A stretch of DNA of 64,000 bases from VXYL01 sp965199915 (lineage in GTDB: Bacteria; Pseudomonadota; Gammaproteobacteria; Pseudomonadales; Azotimanducaceae), in NCBI GenBank assembly GCA_965199915.1, contig OZ241348.1, positions 1,984,001 to 2,048,000 of the forward strand, in the 5' to 3' direction. The translations under genes were made by a program, and so were the position numbers. How positions within the stretch are numbered: position 1 is the first letter of the stretch; every line of letters begins with the position of its first letter. Below are positions 48,951 to 56,092 of the stretch, one piece after another. The notes under the pieces were generated by a model, which saw nothing but the letters and a program-made list of their open reading frames with translations, was not told the origin of the DNA and did no database searches.

Positions 48951-50228
48951 TCACGTCCGCGCGGCGGCGGCCGCCGCGTGCGCGGTCAGCCCCTCCGCGG
49001 CGGCGATTTGGGCGGCGACGCGGGCGAGCGGGGCCGCGGACGATGGCTCGCAACGCACAATGGAGGTGCGGGTTTGGAAGTCCACCACCGACAGCGGCGA
49101 GGCGTGGCGCGCCGTGCCGAAGGTGGGCAGCACATGGCTTGGGCCGGCGCTGTAGTCGCCGAGCACTTCGGCGGCCCACGCGCCCACGAACACCGCCCCC
49201 GCGTGGCGGATGGCGGGCAGCCACCGATCGGCGTCGCGCACGGCGAGTTCCAAGTGTTCCGGCGCGAAGCGATTGGCCACCTCGCATGCCTGCGCCAAGT
49301 CGCGCACCGTGATCAACGCGCCCTGGGCGGCCAAGGAACGACGGATGATGTCGCGCCGCGGCATCTCCGGCAGAGCGTTGCGCATCTCCGCGCACACCGC
49401 GTCCACATGGTCGGCGTCCGGGCAGACCAGCACCGCTTGGGCGTCCACGTCGTGTTCCGCCTGGGCGAACAGGTCCAGCGCCAGCCAGCGCGGCGGCGCC
49501 GTGCCGTCGGCGACGATCACGACCTCGCTCGGCCCGGCGATGAGATCGATGCCCACCGGCCCGAACACCAAGCGTTTGGCCGCGGCCACCAGCGCGCCGC
49601 CGGGGCCGACGACTTTGTCCACCCGCGGCACCGTGGCGGTGCCGTACGCCAGCGCGGCTATCGCCTGCGCCCCGCCCAAGGTGAACACCCGATCGACGCC
49701 GGCGATGCGCAACGCCGCCAGCACATGCCGGTTGCGCTTCCCCCCCGGGGTCGGCACGGTGGCGATCACCTCGTCCACGCCGGCCACCCGCGCCGGGACC
49801 ACCGTCATCAGCGCGGTGGATGGATAGGCGGCTTGGCCGCCCGGCACGTAGACGCCCACGCGGCGCAACGGCGTCACGCGCTGCCCAAGGCGATTGCCGA
49901 ACTCGTCCGTGTATTCGAACGCGCCGGTGGGCTGCCGCTCGTGGTAGCGGCGTATGCGCGTCGCCGCCACGTCCAGAGCGGTCCGATCCGCGCTTGGCAA
50001 GGCGCGCCAAGCCGCATCGAGCGCGTCAAGGGGAAGCTCCAACGCCGCCGCGTCGGCAACCGCAAGGCCGTCGTGGCGACGCGACAGACGCACTAGCGCT
50101 TCGTCGCCGTTGGCGCGAACGTCGGCGATCACCTCCGCCGCGACGCGCTCCGCCTGTTCGGACGTCTGCGACCGTCGCGCCAAGAGCGCGTCCAATTCGC
50201 GTTCAAAGTCCCCGCTTGCGGCGTCCAA
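48951..50228 (-). CDS. hisD: histidinol dehydrogenase
   Basis: 425 residues from a TTG at 50228; no ATG or GTG is available in frame, and a CTG overlapping the ibaG stop at 50270 is an alternative start. RVGVYVPGGQAAYPSTALMTVVPARVAGV, FTLGGAQAIAALAYGT, VDKVVGPGG and GIDLIAGPSEVVIVAD are HisD motifs; the Gln and His ligands for zinc in FAQAEHDVDAQAVLV and the Glu-His pair in FAPEHLELAV are present. It makes the last two oxidations of histidine synthesis, from histidinol to histidine. Other his genes are not in the window. The gene follows ibaG directly, as in the ibaG-murA-hisG-hisD order but with two genes missing. Confidence 0.9.
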   Translation of the reverse strand: MDAASGDFERELDALLARRSQTSEQAERVAAEVIADVRANGDEALVRLSRRHDGLAVADAAALELPLDALDAAWRALPSADRTALDVAATRIRRYHERQPTGAFEYTDEFGNRLGQRVTPLRRVGVYVPGGQAAYPSTALMTVVPARVAGVDEVIATVPTPGGKRNRHVLAALRIAGVDRVFTLGGAQAIAALAYGTATVPRVDKVVGPGGALVAAAKRLVFGPVGIDLIAGPSEVVIVADGTAPPRWLALDLFAQAEHDVDAQAVLVCPDADHVDAVCAEMRNALPEMPRRDIIRRSLAAQGALITVRDLAQACEVANRFAPEHLELAVRDADRWLPAIRHAGAVFVGAWAAEVLGDYSAGPSHVLPTFGTARHASPLSVVDFQTRTSIVRCEPSSAAPLARVAAQIAAAEGLTAHAAAAAART

Positions 50229-50266
50229 ACGGCGCAGCGACAGGCCGGGGTGCGCAGGCGGGCGGT

Positions 50267-50563
50267 TCAGGGTTCTTTCGCGCGAGGGGCCCCGGCCGAG
50301 GGCTCCTCGTCCGGGGTGGATGCCTTGATGGTCACCGCGTGGATGGCGCCGGAGGCGATGAGCTCGCCGATCGCGGCGTACACGGCTTGTTGCCGCTTGA
50401 CGCGGCTCATGCCGGCGAAGGCCTCGCTCACCACCCGCACCTCGACGCGGTTGCCCTCGGCCGCCACGGCGATCCGGGCGTTCTCGAAAGCAGCCGCGAG
50501 CCGCGCCCGCACTTCGTCGATCATCACTTGCAGCACTTGCAGCGGCAACGGAGAGGCGTTCAT
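50267..50563 (-). CDS. ibaG: IbaG/BolA-family protein
   Basis: 98 residues from the ATG at 50563. VMIDEVRARLAAAFENARIAVAAEGNRVEVRVVSEAFAGMSRVKRQQAVYAAIGELIASGAIHAVTIKAST has the BolA fold with the conserved RxxRQQxVY and the IHA-type end, including the His that binds Fe-S clusters with monothiol glutaredoxins. IbaG is acid-induced in E. coli and helps in iron-sulphur handling and envelope upkeep. The C-terminal tail (DEEPSAGAPRAKEP) is longer than usual. Its stop lies next to the start of hisD. Confidence 0.85.
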   Translation of the reverse strand: MNASPLPLQVLQVMIDEVRARLAAAFENARIAVAAEGNRVEVRVVSEAFAGMSRVKRQQAVYAAIGELIASGAIHAVTIKASTPDEEPSAGAPRAKEP

Positions 50564-50832
50564 TGTAGCAACCGGCACGCTGCAAACCCGCCCGCCTGTG
50601 AACCAACGCCGCGCAAGACGTCTGCGCCGTGAATGTTCCCAGTCCGGCCCGCCAGCCAATCCACGAGACGGCGATCTCGCACAAGAGTTTCCGCCAAAAC
50701 CGCTAGCGTCGAGGCCGCGCGGTTGGCATGGTGTCGATTCTGAAGTCGCCCGCGCCCTGCGGGGCCTGTCGCAAACTTGCCTTGAATGCGGCTCAAGGAG
50801 CCCGGTGTTGCGACGTTGTTGAGGAACGAAGC
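50564..50832. other. intergenic region before fimT
   Basis: 269 bases between divergent genes. GCGCCCTGCGGGGC near 50752 also occurs at 48856 and, in part, at 17057. No convincing promoter was identified. Confidence 0.4.
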
Positions 50833-51399
50833 ATGTGGAAATCGGCGTCGCTCGGAGCGTCCTTGACCGAGATGCTCACCGCTCTCGCCGTGGCCGCGGT
50901 GCTGGTCGGCGTCGGCGCGCCAGGAATGTCCGCCTTGGTGGGGCGGGGGCAGGCGGACGCCGCGATGGTGCAGATGGTTGGCGCGATTCGCTACGCCCGG
51001 CATTTGGCGATCACGCGCGGCGCCACGGCCACATTGTGCCCCGGCGCGGGAAACGGCTGCGGGAGGCGCGACAGTTGGCACGAAGGCGCACTGATTTTTC
51101 TCGACAACAACGGCAACGGCCGTCTCGACGGCGGCGAGGAGATCGCACGGCGGCTGCCGCCGTTGCCGCGCGGCCACCGCCTGCGTTGGCGCTCTTTTCG
51201 CAACCGCAAGTCGCTCTCCCTGCAACCGAACGGGCTCACGAACTGGCAAAATGGCAACATGCTGCTCTGTCCGCCGGACAAGGACGCCAAGAAAGCGCGG
51301 CAGATCATCATCAACGCGCAGGCGCGCGTGCGCCTCGCGCAAGACAGCGACGGCGACGGGATAGTGGAGGGCGGCGACGGACGTCCGGTCTCGTGTTAG
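50833..51399 (+). CDS. fimT: FimT/GspH-type minor pseudopilin
   Basis: 188 residues from the ATG at 50833, with GAGG upstream. A short leader ends in a prepilin-like site (SLGASLTEMLTALAVAAVLVGVGAPGMSAL), Gly then ASLTE with the Glu at position 5, although the usual Phe is Ala. RYARHLAITRGATATLCPGAGNGCG and WHEGALIFLDNNGNGRLDGGEEI are typical of FimT/FimU. It starts pilus assembly together with PilV, PilW, PilX and PilE, which are coded on the opposite strand and converge on it. FimT proteins also bind DNA in some competence systems. Confidence 0.85.
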   Translation: MWKSASLGASLTEMLTALAVAAVLVGVGAPGMSALVGRGQADAAMVQMVGAIRYARHLAITRGATATLCPGAGNGCGRRDSWHEGALIFLDNNGNGRLDGGEEIARRLPPLPRGHRLRWRSFRNRKSLSLQPNGLTNWQNGNMLLCPPDKDAKKARQIIINAQARVRLAQDSDGDGIVEGGDGRPVSC

Positions 51400-51423
51400 C
51401 GCAAACAAGCGCAAAAACAAGGC

Positions 51424-52005
51424 TCAGTCGCCGATCCGCGTCCAGGACAATCGCCCGGTCAGCGCCCGCCCGGTGCCGCCATCGCGGGTTTGCCCGTAGG
51501 TGCATTGCAGCACCACCGACGCGTGGGACGCGCCGACGCCCCGCGCCGTGACGCGGTACAGATCGACTGTCGCCGGCGGCAGCGGCTCGCTCGCCGTGCC
51601 AACGTCCGTTCGCGCCTCCAACCACTCGATGAAGTAGCGTGGCGGCTCGGCAACCCCCGGCGGCGCGGTTGCCACCCGGGTCGCGGCCGGCGAGTCCCAC
51701 GGGGCCGGCGGCGTCTGGCCATAGGCAGGCGCCGCGAAGAGGCCGCCGGCGCCCGTCGCCGTGAACAGCGACGCCGGGTCCCGCGCGTGGCCGCGCAACC
51801 ACGCCTCGGCTTCGGCAAGCGCGCCGTCGGCGGCGAGAAAGGCGCGCAGCGCGTCTTCGTCGTTGCGCGCCATGGCGAGTTCGAGCACCGTCGTTTGGGC
51901 GGCCACGAGCGCCGCCAAGGTGAGCACGGTCAAGAGCGCGAGCGCCACCAGCAGCACGACGCCGCGGGTGCCGCGCGGCCCACGCACCCGCGCCGCGCCG
52001 GTCAC
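51424..52005 (-). CDS. pilX: PilX-type minor pilin
   Basis: 193 residues from a GTG at 52005 whose GTGA overlaps the pilW stop. The N-terminal helix GVVLLVALALLTVLTLAALVAAQTTVLELAMARN lacks a strict Gly-Phe-x-x-x-Glu site but has the PilX/PilX_N pattern (leader RGTRG). NDEDALRAFLAADGALAEAEAWL is the typical next part. PilX helps to form the tip complex and prevents retraction. PilY1 normally follows pilX, but no pilY1 gene is present; the gene ends 24 bases before the convergent fimT. Confidence 0.85.
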   Translation of the reverse strand: MTGAARVRGPRGTRGVVLLVALALLTVLTLAALVAAQTTVLELAMARNDEDALRAFLAADGALAEAEAWLRGHARDPASLFTATGAGGLFAAPAYGQTPPAPWDSPAATRVATAPPGVAEPPRYFIEWLEARTDVGTASEPLPPATVDLYRVTARGVGASHASVVLQCTYGQTRDGGTGRALTGRLSWTRIGD

Positions 52006-53309
52006 GGGTTGCGCACGGCGAACATCGCCGCGAATGCGCGCCTTGTCGGCGGGCCACCGCGCTCGGCGTTCGCGCCGCTGGCGGTGATCGCGACATGCAC
52101 GCCGCGCACCGCTCCAACCGCTTCGCCGGGCGGCGCAAGCCGCCGCGCCGCCGGCGACTCGTCCACCGCAAACAGCAATTGCAGTTCGTCGATGCCACGC
52201 ACCAACTCGGCGGGACGCGCAGCGGACGTCTTGCGCCACAGCGACCACGCATCTTCGCCGCGGCCGCCCGCGCCGGCGCCGCGCGCCACGAAGTAGATCT
52301 CCGAGAGCACCAACCCCACCGCGGCGGCGCCGGGGCCGTGCCCGTCGCCGAACGGCGCGCCGCCGAACAAACCACTGGCCGAGCGGTTCCCGAACGTTCC
52401 CGAACCAACAGCTCGCCGGAGGGTGGCCGCGCCGCCGCGCCGCGCCACCGAGGTCAGGCGAAACAGGCCCGCCGCGCCGCAGCGCGCGAGCACGGCGAAG
52501 CGGTTCTTGCGCAGGGCCGAGCGCTCGTCGGCGACCACCAGCGGATCGCTCTCGGCGCTCGCGGGCTGAAGCAGTGGATGCAGAGGGGTCGCCAGCCGCC
52601 GCAGCACCAGGATGTCGCTGCCGGGCCGCAAGCGGGCGGGGTCGATGCCGCCGCGCCGAAATGTCGGCATGCCGGAGCCCCGGCGCAGCGGGAGCGCAGT
52701 CAAGTCCGGGCGCCAAGCGGCGCTTCCAGCCAAGCCGTTGAAGCCCTGCACCGGCGTTGCGAGGTTGCATTCCGGCAGCCGTCTCCACTCGCCGCGCAAG
52801 CCGTTGCTCGGCGCGCCGCCGCCACAGCCCAAGTAACCCGCGCCGCGAATCGAACGGCCAAGAAAACCCAGCGCGTGGCGCGCCGACTCCTGCAGCCGGG
52901 CATGGCCGACATGCTCCGCGTTGGCGCGGCCGGCGCTGGTGAAGAGCGCGGTGATGGCGACGGTGAGCACCGCCCCCAACGTGGCGGCGATGAGCAGTTC
53001 CAGCAACGAAAAACCACGTCGACCGCGTGGCGGGCGCCAGCGGCGTTCGCCGGCGTGGCGGTGCCGCGGTTCCCTTGCGCCGTCATCGGCGTGGCGCGGG
53101 TCGGGCCAACGCCGCCGCGGCGTCGCGGCCAGGGGTCCCCGCCGCGGTTGCGGCTCGCCCTCGGCCTCCGAACTCGCCTTCGCCCCTGCTTCGCCCGGCG
53201 CGCATTGGCGGCGGGCGGGGTGGTTTTCCGCGCGCTCGGACGTCCGCTCGCCCGCTGCTCCGCAACGCCGCGCGTTTTTGCGCGCCGGCGTCCGGCGCGG
53301 CGCGCTCAC
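52002..53309 (-). CDS. pilW: PilW-type minor pilin with an unusually long leader
   Basis: 435 residues if read from the GTG at 53309, which overlaps the pilV stop as GTGA. The leader is then 99 residues, Arg/Ala/Pro-rich, before the cleavage site G|FSLLELLIAATLGAVLTVAITALF. The mature part (about 336 residues) is a normal PilW: ARLQESARHALGFLGRSIRGAGYLGCGG and ILVLRRLATPLHPLL. No ATG, GTG or TTG occurs closer in this frame. An ATG at 53086 in another frame would need a frameshift to join. Either the leader is real or translation starts at a non-standard codon near the helix. Confidence 0.75.
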   Translation of the reverse strand: MSAPRRTPARKNARRCGAAGERTSERAENHPARRQCAPGEAGAKASSEAEGEPQPRRGPLAATPRRRWPDPRHADDGAREPRHRHAGERRWRPPRGRRGFSLLELLIAATLGAVLTVAITALFTSAGRANAEHVGHARLQESARHALGFLGRSIRGAGYLGCGGGAPSNGLRGEWRRLPECNLATPVQGFNGLAGSAAWRPDLTALPLRRGSGMPTFRRGGIDPARLRPGSDILVLRRLATPLHPLLQPASAESDPLVVADERSALRKNRFAVLARCGAAGLFRLTSVARRGGAATLRRAVGSGTFGNRSASGLFGGAPFGDGHGPGAAAVGLVLSEIYFVARGAGAGGRGEDAWSLWRKTSAARPAELVRGIDELQLLFAVDESPAARRLAPPGEAVGAVRGVHVAITASGANAERGGPPTRRAFAAMFAVRNP

Positions 53310-53809
53310 GGCCGACCCCCAACCACGACCCTTCCCGCACGCGCCCCCCGCCACAACACGGTGACGGTGACGAACCCGCCTTGCACTGCCACCGTGCCAT
53401 CGCCGGCGGGCAAGCCGCGCTGCCGTTCGAGGGGCGGCAGCAAAGCGCTGGCGCGCGCTGTCGCACATGTCGCCTCCTCGTTCCACTTGCCAAGAGAACA
53501 CTTCCAAACCGCAACATCGAAAGCCGCGAGCTCGGCCGGCGCACACGCTTTGGCCGCGCAGTCCGCAAAGGTGCCCGGAGGGCCTTCGCCAATGGACTGA
53601 TAGCGGCCGCTCGGGTTGGCGCGGATCCGCTCCAGCATGTCGCTGGCGAACAAAGTCGCCAAGCTGCGGTGCAGCGCCGCGCGGTTGTTTTGGGCGTTGC
53701 CGATCTGCAGTCCCGCGAGGCCGAGCGCACCTGTCGCCACCACCAGCAAGGCGACCAGCACCTCGATCAGGGACGCGCCGCCCGCGCCGGCATTGCGCCG
53801 CGAGTTCAC
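53306..53809 (-). CDS. pilV: PilV-type minor pilin
   Basis: 167 residues from a GTG at 53809 overlapping the pilE stop (GTGA). Leader NSRRNAGAGG is followed by ASLIEVLVALLVVATGALGLAGLQIGNAQNNRAALHRSLATLFASDMLERIRANP, the standard PilV start with Glu5 and the conserved LASDMxERIRANP. The C-terminal half is Ala-rich with three Cys (FADCAAKACAPAEL; CSLGKW). It joins the priming complex at the pilus tip. Confidence 0.85.
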   Translation of the reverse strand: MNSRRNAGAGGASLIEVLVALLVVATGALGLAGLQIGNAQNNRAALHRSLATLFASDMLERIRANPSGRYQSIGEGPPGTFADCAAKACAPAELAAFDVAVWKCSLGKWNEEATCATARASALLPPLERQRGLPAGDGTVAVQGGFVTVTVLWRGARAGRVVVGGRP

Positions 53810-54270
53810 GGTCGCCAACTCCGCTCGTCGGCGTCGTCGAAGTCGCCATCGTTGTTGCGATCCCAGCGGCGGCCCCCCAAGGCGTCCGTTTCCAAGCGGC
53901 CGTCTTGGGAAAGGCGCCCTGCTTGCGGCGGGGGCGTGGCGCGCAACACGAATCCGCCGGCGTCCGCTTGCGCGAGAACGATCTCGTGGCGCGCGGAGAG
54001 CGAACAGATGTTGGCGGACACCGCGCCGGTGGACGCATCGCCGACGCCGTCCCCGTCGGTGTCCACCGCCAGCGCGTAGCCGCCCGTCGCGCTTGCGTGC
54101 GACTCCATGCCTTGGGCGCAACGCAGGAGGTCGGCTTGGGCGTGGGCGCGATGGGTGCGGGCGCGGTACCCGTCGTAGACCGGCAGCGCGACCGCGGCGA
54201 CGATCGCGACGATGGCCAGCGCCGCCATCAACTCGATCAGCGACAACCCCGGATGCGGCTCGTTGTACAC
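53806..54270 (-). CDS. pilE: PilE/type IV pilin-like minor pilin
   Basis: 154 residues from the GTG at 54270, with AGGAAAG upstream. The leader YNEPHPG precedes LSLIELMAALAIVAIVAAVALPVYDGYRARTHRAHAQADLLRCAQGMES, typical of PilE minor pilins of this operon type. A pair of Cys is present (LLRCAQG; NICSLSARHE), and DNNDGDF-like acidic ends (RNNDGDFDDADERSW) could bind calcium. It is first in an operon with pilV, pilW and pilX. The order pilE-pilV-pilW-pilX differs from the Pseudomonas order, where pilE is last. Confidence 0.8.
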   Translation of the reverse strand: MYNEPHPGLSLIELMAALAIVAIVAAVALPVYDGYRARTHRAHAQADLLRCAQGMESHASATGGYALAVDTDGDGVGDASTGAVSANICSLSARHEIVLAQADAGGFVLRATPPPQAGRLSQDGRLETDALGGRRWDRNNDGDFDDADERSWRP

Positions 54271-54491
54271 GGCTGTTCTTTCCTGCTGGTTGCTGCGATA
54301 GAACCGATTGTTCCACTCGCGGTCCCTGTCGCGATAGAGAGGAAGTCCACACCGCTTGTAGGAAATAGCGGTTTCTTTTGCGCAGCCGCCGCCGGCATGC
54401 GTTGTAGGAAAAAGCCCACGCTGATTGGGGCGGAACACGCGCGTCCCGCGCACGCACCGCCGGAGGCGGCGTGATCCGCTGCGAGCGGCGG
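54271..54491. other. upstream region of the pilin operon with a repeated 14-base motif
   Basis: No gene. TTGTAGGAAATAGC at 54356 and TTGTAGGAAAAAGC at 54402 are 46 bases apart in the same direction. A CCGCC-GGA-GGCGG hairpin at 54457-54469 may end lspA transcription. The pilE promoter (minus strand) should also lie here. Confidence 0.5.
54457..54469 (-). terminator. hairpin after lspA
   Basis: Five-base GC stem with a three-base loop 23 bases after the lspA stop. No direct T-run; a T5 occurs 40 bases further on. Confidence 0.3.
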
Positions 54492-54992
54492 CTACAACGC
54501 GCCTTGCCGCGAAGGCTTGTCGCGGCGGAACAACAACAAGCCGATCCAAAGCGCGGCGCCTACGGTGATGGCGCTGTCGGCGACGTTGAAGATGGGATAG
54601 TTGAACCATCCGTAGTGAACATGCACGAAGTCCACCACGCAGGCCCGCTCAACGCGATCCACCAGATTGCCGAGGGCGCCGGCCATGATGAGCGCGCACG
54701 CCGTTCCCTCCATGCGGAAGCGGCGCGGCGGCAGCGCCGAAGCCAAGCGCCAGATCTCGAAGGCCAGGTAGGCGGACACCAGCACGGCCACCGCGGCGAA
54801 CAGCCACCCGAAGCCTTGAAACAAGCTGAACGCCGCGCCCTCGTTGCAGGTGAGCGTCCACGACAGAAAAGGCAGCACGTCCACCGACAGCCCGGGAACC
54901 AGATTGTCCAGCGCGACGCGCTTGCTGGCTTGGTCCGCCGTCACCACCACCGCGGCGAGGCCGTACCAAGGCCATGCGCGCCGGGGAATCAC
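54492..54992 (-). CDS. lspA: lipoprotein signal peptidase
   Basis: 166 residues from the GTG at 54992, which overlaps the ribF stop as GTGA. Four membrane helices are seen. VVVTADQASKRVALDNL and FLSWTLTCNEGAAFSLFQGFGWLF are family motifs; the catalytic Asp pair sits in GNLVDRVERACVVDFVHVHY and FNVADSAITVGAAL. LspA removes the signal peptide of lipoproteins after diacylglyceryl transfer, so it is needed for lipoproteins such as the DUF2799 and TAXI proteins here. Usually ileS separates ribF and lspA; here it does not. Confidence 0.9.
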   Translation of the reverse strand: MIPRRAWPWYGLAAVVVTADQASKRVALDNLVPGLSVDVLPFLSWTLTCNEGAAFSLFQGFGWLFAAVAVLVSAYLAFEIWRLASALPPRRFRMEGTACALIMAGALGNLVDRVERACVVDFVHVHYGWFNYPIFNVADSAITVGAALWIGLLLFRRDKPSRQGAL

Positions 54993-55963
54993 GGAGGGCT
55001 TGCCGCCGGTGCGAAATGGGCGCGCGTCCGCGCGATGTCGCGCGCGATCTCGGCGCGCATGGCCTCCAACGACGGGAACCAACGCTCGTCGCGCAGTTTG
55101 CGCCACGGCGTGACGGTGAGCAGACGTCCGTATGCGTCGCCGCTGAAGTCCAGTATGTGAACCTCCAGCAACGGCCGCTGCGCAGCGCCGCTGGGCGCGC
55201 CGGCGGCAGCGTCGACCGGCGCCACAGCCGGCCGGACGCCGATGTTCGCGGCGCCTTGGCGCGTGCGTCCCAAACCGTCCACGGTGACGGCGAACACGCC
55301 CGCCAGCGCGGTCTTGTGCCGTTGCAGGCGAATGTTCACCGTGGGCACGCCGATGCTGCGGCCGAGCTGGCGACCGTAGACCACCCGGCCCATCAGAAAG
55401 TAGGGGCGGCCGAGGAGTTTCTCCGCCAACGGGAAGTCCCCGGCGGCGAGCGCGTCGCGCACCCGCGTGCTGCTGACCCGCTCGTGGTCGAAGGTGAGCG
55501 TGCCCATGTGGCTGACTCCGAACCCCCAGCGATCCCCGGCGGCTTTGAGCATCGCGTAGTCGCCCTCGCGGCTGCGCCCGAAGCGGAAGTCGTCGCCGAC
55601 CACGAGGTAGCGGACGCCGAGCATGCCAACCAGAAACCGCTCCACCACTTCGTCGGCCGGGATTGTTCGCGTGCGCTCGTTGAACGGGATGCACAACACG
55701 CGGTCGACGCCGGTGGCGGCGAGCACATGCACCTTTTCGCGGAACCGGGTCAAGCGCGCCGGCGCCGGTCCGCGCGCGAAATACTCCCGCGGCTGCGGCT
55801 CGAACGTCACCAGCAAGCTCGGCGCGCCGAGCTCTTCGCTCTTCGCCGTCAGGTGGGCGAGCAGCATCTGATGGCCGTGATGAACGCCGTCGAACGTGCC
55901 GATGGTGGCCACGCAGCCCCGGTGGCGTGGCCGAACGTTGTGCAGGCCGCGGATGACTTCCAT
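54989..55963 (-). CDS. ribF: bifunctional riboflavin kinase / FAD synthetase
   Basis: 324 residues from the ATG at 55963. The FAD-synthetase part has VATIGTFDGVHHGHQMLLAHL (nucleotide-binding His-x-x-His) and LVVGDDFRFGRSREGDYAML, then SSTRVRDALAAGDFPLAEKLLGRPY. The kinase part has GRQLGRSIGVPTVNIRL and ANIGVRPAV. It makes FMN and FAD, needed by enzymes such as the acyl-CoA dehydrogenase. No riboswitch was seen upstream. Its 3' end overlaps lspA. Confidence 0.9.
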   Translation of the reverse strand: MEVIRGLHNVRPRHRGCVATIGTFDGVHHGHQMLLAHLTAKSEELGAPSLLVTFEPQPREYFARGPAPARLTRFREKVHVLAATGVDRVLCIPFNERTRTIPADEVVERFLVGMLGVRYLVVGDDFRFGRSREGDYAMLKAAGDRWGFGVSHMGTLTFDHERVSSTRVRDALAAGDFPLAEKLLGRPYFLMGRVVYGRQLGRSIGVPTVNIRLQRHKTALAGVFAVTVDGLGRTRQGAANIGVRPAVAPVDAAAGAPSGAAQRPLLEVHILDFSGDAYGRLLTVTPWRKLRDERWFPSLEAMRAEIARDIARTRAHFAPAASPP

Positions 55964-56092
55964 GCCCGCAAGTGTGGAATACCCGCAACCAACCCGCAAT
56001 CGCGTTCCCGTCGATGCGGGCTGGACGGACGGCGTTGGCTGGGGAGGGCGGACGTCAACCCGCGCCCGATCTTCCCGGCGATGGGGTTTGTG

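Noticed and set aside
53000..53090. Definite frameshift at the start of pilW
   Set aside because: The overlapping GTG at 53309 gives an open frame throughout, so a frameshift is only one of several explanations.
55964..56092. FMN riboswitch near ribF
   Set aside because: No conserved FMN-aptamer helices were recognised upstream of the start at 55963.
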